The notes under the pieces: generated by a model
Database searches by the model: none
What the model was told of the DNA's origin: nothing
What the model saw: the letters and a program-made list of their open reading frames with translations, nothing else
Program-made: the position numbers and the translations under genes
Assembly: GCA_963277665.1 (NCBI GenBank)
Contig: OY728142.1
Span: forward strand, 8,570,001 to 8,634,000
DNA: 64,000 nucleotides
Reading direction: 5' to 3'
DNA from: Viscum album
Taxonomy: Eukaryota; Streptophyta; Magnoliopsida; Santalales; Viscaceae
In this document: in pieces, positions 61,277-64,000 of the stretch
Layout: each line of letters begins with the position of its first letter
How positions within the stretch are numbered: position 1 is the first letter of the stretch

Positions 61277-63758
61277 TGACTGGTATTATAATAAATGATA
61301 TTATATTATTTTTTAAATAAATTTTTTATTAAGAAAATCACTTATTGAAAAAATGAAATACTTATTTTATTTTGAACCATTATATATTCTATAAAATTAA
61401 TATTATTGTGAACAATCATAACCATTGATAATATATCTATTGAATAGTAATCATATTATTAGTATAAATAATGGGTTCTAACTAATCAATTTGACATAGA
61501 AATAGGAAGTGATGGAATAAATCGGCAGGATCGTACACTATAAAGACCATTTATTACATCCTACGATGTAAATATAATGTATGATAATGGACATTACCCG
61601 GACCAGGATTATAAAAAACAACTTAATAATGAGAGAAAACGTTTATGGGAAAAGTTCGAGGTTATCAAGAACAAGAACAAAACTATTTTCACCCTAGAAT
61701 CCCATGAATGACTAATAGTCATGCAACATACCCTTAGAGTGTTTTCTTGTGTATTGAAGGCATATGAGTCTAGAACCTAACAATATGAATATGTATATTG
61801 TAAATTTTAGTATAATAATGTTTATATTTTATTTTTATTGTTACATTATAAATGATTTTGGTTTTTATACAATAAAACACAAATGTAATTATTATTAGTA
61901 TTCAATTTCATTAATGAAATTTATTTTGATGAATTAATGTTTTTTCAAATAAATATTATTTAAATAAAATATTTTTATTAAATAAATTTTATCAAATATA
62001 AATGATCATATATTTTTTTTGAAGTCAAATGTAATTTTATATGTGTTTAAAAACTAATATTGTCAAAAAAACCCCATAATTTCTCTGTAAAACTAATTTG
62101 TTATTTTAAAATTAAAATGGAAATATATTGAAAAATGTTTTTGTTAACTGAAACATATTTTTTGAATCATAACATTGGTATTATTGAATGGAGAATTCTT
62201 CATAATTTTATGAGATAGTGAAATTTTCCAGTAAAAATTAAATACCATATTAATATACAGTGTGTCTTATGACATCATAATGACCAAAACATGTTTTAAT
62301 AAATAATACAAAGGGTATCTTGGAAAAAATATATGTTTTCTATGTAAAATATTGTGATATTATGTTTGTATGATTAATTTTATAAAGACCTTATAAATCC
62401 CCCAGGACCATTAATATATTTTATGGGTTTAAAATCATCTCTTTAAGTGTATGAATCACTTCCACATCAGATTTATTATTATTTTATTATGTTCAGCCCT
62501 TTGAGTTATAAAATTATGAAAACCAAACCCATTTGTTAGAATCCATGGTAAAATACTATTGGAAGGTTTTAATTTTTTTTATATTATATTACATTGTCAA
62601 AAACCTATGTTTGAGAAATAATAAAGCATTCCCCACATATTTCCTTTATAAACTAACCAAAGCTCTGATTTTTATTAACTAAAAATCCTTTTAGAACATT
62701 ATTTCTCTAAAATATCCTATATGTAGTCCTCTTATGGTTCCCCCAAGAAATCAATAAGCTCCTACCATGTGTTTGGTGTCTCACTTACAAGGCAAGTGAT
62801 CCTCTCATTCTCCTTTTTATTAAAGATTCTTTATTATCTAATATCATTAATTTACAATTATTAATGTTGGTATATCTCTTTCAATATCATTATTACTCAC
62901 CATTTTATTTAAAAATTATTTGAGACACCATTTTCACTCATCAACCCATTTAATGAATTTTTATATGAAGCTGCTTTGTTACCAAAATTTCACTGTAGTT
63001 TTCTATGCCAAAAGAATTTTATAGTGAATACTAAACATATTTACAATCAAGGGTGTTCAACTTTATAAACTTATAGTTATTTTAATTGGAACTTACATGT
63101 ATATATTCTATACTTCCTGATCTTTGAAGAAAATATTATGATTATTAAATCCATGTTGTATGATCTATGTGGGACAATTAAGCATGATAATTAAATGAAA
63201 GTGACTGGTGGGCCTAGAATTATACATCCCTCAAATTAATTTGGTATTGTTTATTATCATGAGACATAATGTTGAGATATGGAGTAAAACTGATTCCTTT
63301 ATGGGATTTTTCCAATCATGTTTTCTTGGCAGTTATCCTTGATCTATGTTTATGATGGATCTTTTTATGTTGTCAAATTTCCCAAAATTACTTCATGATT
63401 ATCATTCTATATCTTGTCTCATTATTCATGTTTATAAATACTACACTTTTTATTCCCCAATAATAATAATATTGAATAAAATGTATTATTATCTTTATAT
63501 AATGCCATATTTATTCCCTTATTAGGCTTTATATCTCACATTTTTAATATTTATGCCCTCAGGATATCCCACATAGTCTTAAGTACAAGCATGTTTTTTA
63601 TGTTCTTAACAATGTTGATGTTTTCCTAATTTAATTTGTTATGTAATGTACCTAATTCCAAAAATGTTATACTTATAAAAAGTCAATGTTGTATTAAGTG
63701 TAATATTATGTGTTAAATCATATATTACTATGATATAAAGAAATGAGTTGTTATAACA
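61277..63758 (+). repeat. TRG-3 3' LTR
   Basis: It begins TGACTGGTATTATA and ends GTTATAACA. It is collinear with the two parts of the 5' LTR. It is uninterrupted, so it shows the original sequence at the Copia-1 insertion site. The palindrome seen at 38,403 is here decayed to TTATCATGAGAC (63,258). Confidence 0.82.
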
Positions 63759-64000
63759 GCCCTCCTGGAATACGAATGGTGGTCACAGTGGTGGCATGTA
63801 TTTACAATTCCAAACACACACCTTAGAAAATAATGTTATAAATTTTCACAACTACAAATGAAGACATTTAAATAGGATACCTAGAAGACATCCTATATTA
63901 TAATCACACAAATCTTCCTTCTCCCTGAGTCAGGTCTAGGTGGTGTATATATGATAATAAATTAGGAGGTACAACATAATTCCCAATACTATGGTCAGTT
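63759..64000. other. Sequence right of the nest
   Basis: No feature is recognised. If TRG-3 inserted into the Gyp-B 5' LTR, this would be the outer part of that LTR, but I could not match it with the probable Gyp-B 3' LTR. Confidence 0.35.

Larger units (their letters stand above)
36401..63758 (+). mobile_element. TRG-3: long-LTR element with a 1.6-kb interior, split by Copia-1
   Basis: The 5' LTR is in two parts, 36,401-38,677 and 59,457-59,688, around Copia-1. Together they have about 2,509 bp, close to the 2,482 bp of the 3' LTR (61,277-63,758). The interior (59,689-61,276) has an iMet primer site, a leader related to that of TRG-1 (AGATGTACATAGGGGTAAAAC near 59,883) and a polypurine tract, but no pol. 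Without Copia-1 and its duplication the element would be about 6.6 kb. LTR divergence is the greatest of the three TRG elements, which fits its place as host of the nest. A target duplication is not clear (GCATC left, GCCCT right), so the left end may be off by a few bases. Confidence 0.82.

Overview
This looks like a gene-poor, AT-rich piece of a flowering-plant nuclear genome. I find no intact host gene, rRNA, tRNA or CRISPR array. The window is built from nested retrotransposons. The evidence for a plant is: long-LTR Ty3/Gypsy elements primed by initiator Met-tRNA, a Ty1/Copia element that looks Angela/BARE-like, and a plant-type LINE with a DUF4283-like ORF1 and a C-terminal RNase H. The species cannot be fixed from the sequence.

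Layout. 1-1,558 is unassigned, with a GC-rich block; two minisatellites follow, inside an old LTR that ends at 2,872. From about 3,200 to 5,733 and again from 15,389 lies a minus-strand Gypsy element (Gyp-A: gag, protease, RT). It is split by TRG-1 (5,734-15,388), a complete plus-strand element with 3.5-kb LTRs, a TATTT target duplication and only a gag gene inside. From 19,560 to 25,140 is a minus-strand LINE. 25,141-29,130 is unassigned. From about 29,130 to 36,400 is a second decayed minus-strand Gypsy element with recognisable pol (Gyp-B). From 36,401 to 63,758 is a three-level nest: TRG-3 (long LTRs, tiny interior) received Copia-1 (38,678-59,451) in its 5' LTR, and Copia-1 received TRG-2 (46,257-57,489) in its RNase H region. 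TRG-2 is an older relative of TRG-1.

The most interesting content is the TRG group. These are three related elements with LTRs of 2.5-4.4 kb and interiors of 1.6-2.6 kb, none with pol, so they must have depended on proteins made elsewhere. TRG-1 and TRG-2 share an antisense tRNA-like module between gag and the 3' LTR. Their LTRs carry a 29-bp palindrome-cored motif repeated at 189-bp spacing, and a block of successive palindromes whose last one (GTCTCATGAGAC) also survives in TRG-3. Gyp-A and Gyp-B show the kind of pol-bearing Gypsy element that could have supplied the missing enzymes, but both are dead here. Positions of decayed domains are approximate; element ends given with target duplications are exact to the base.
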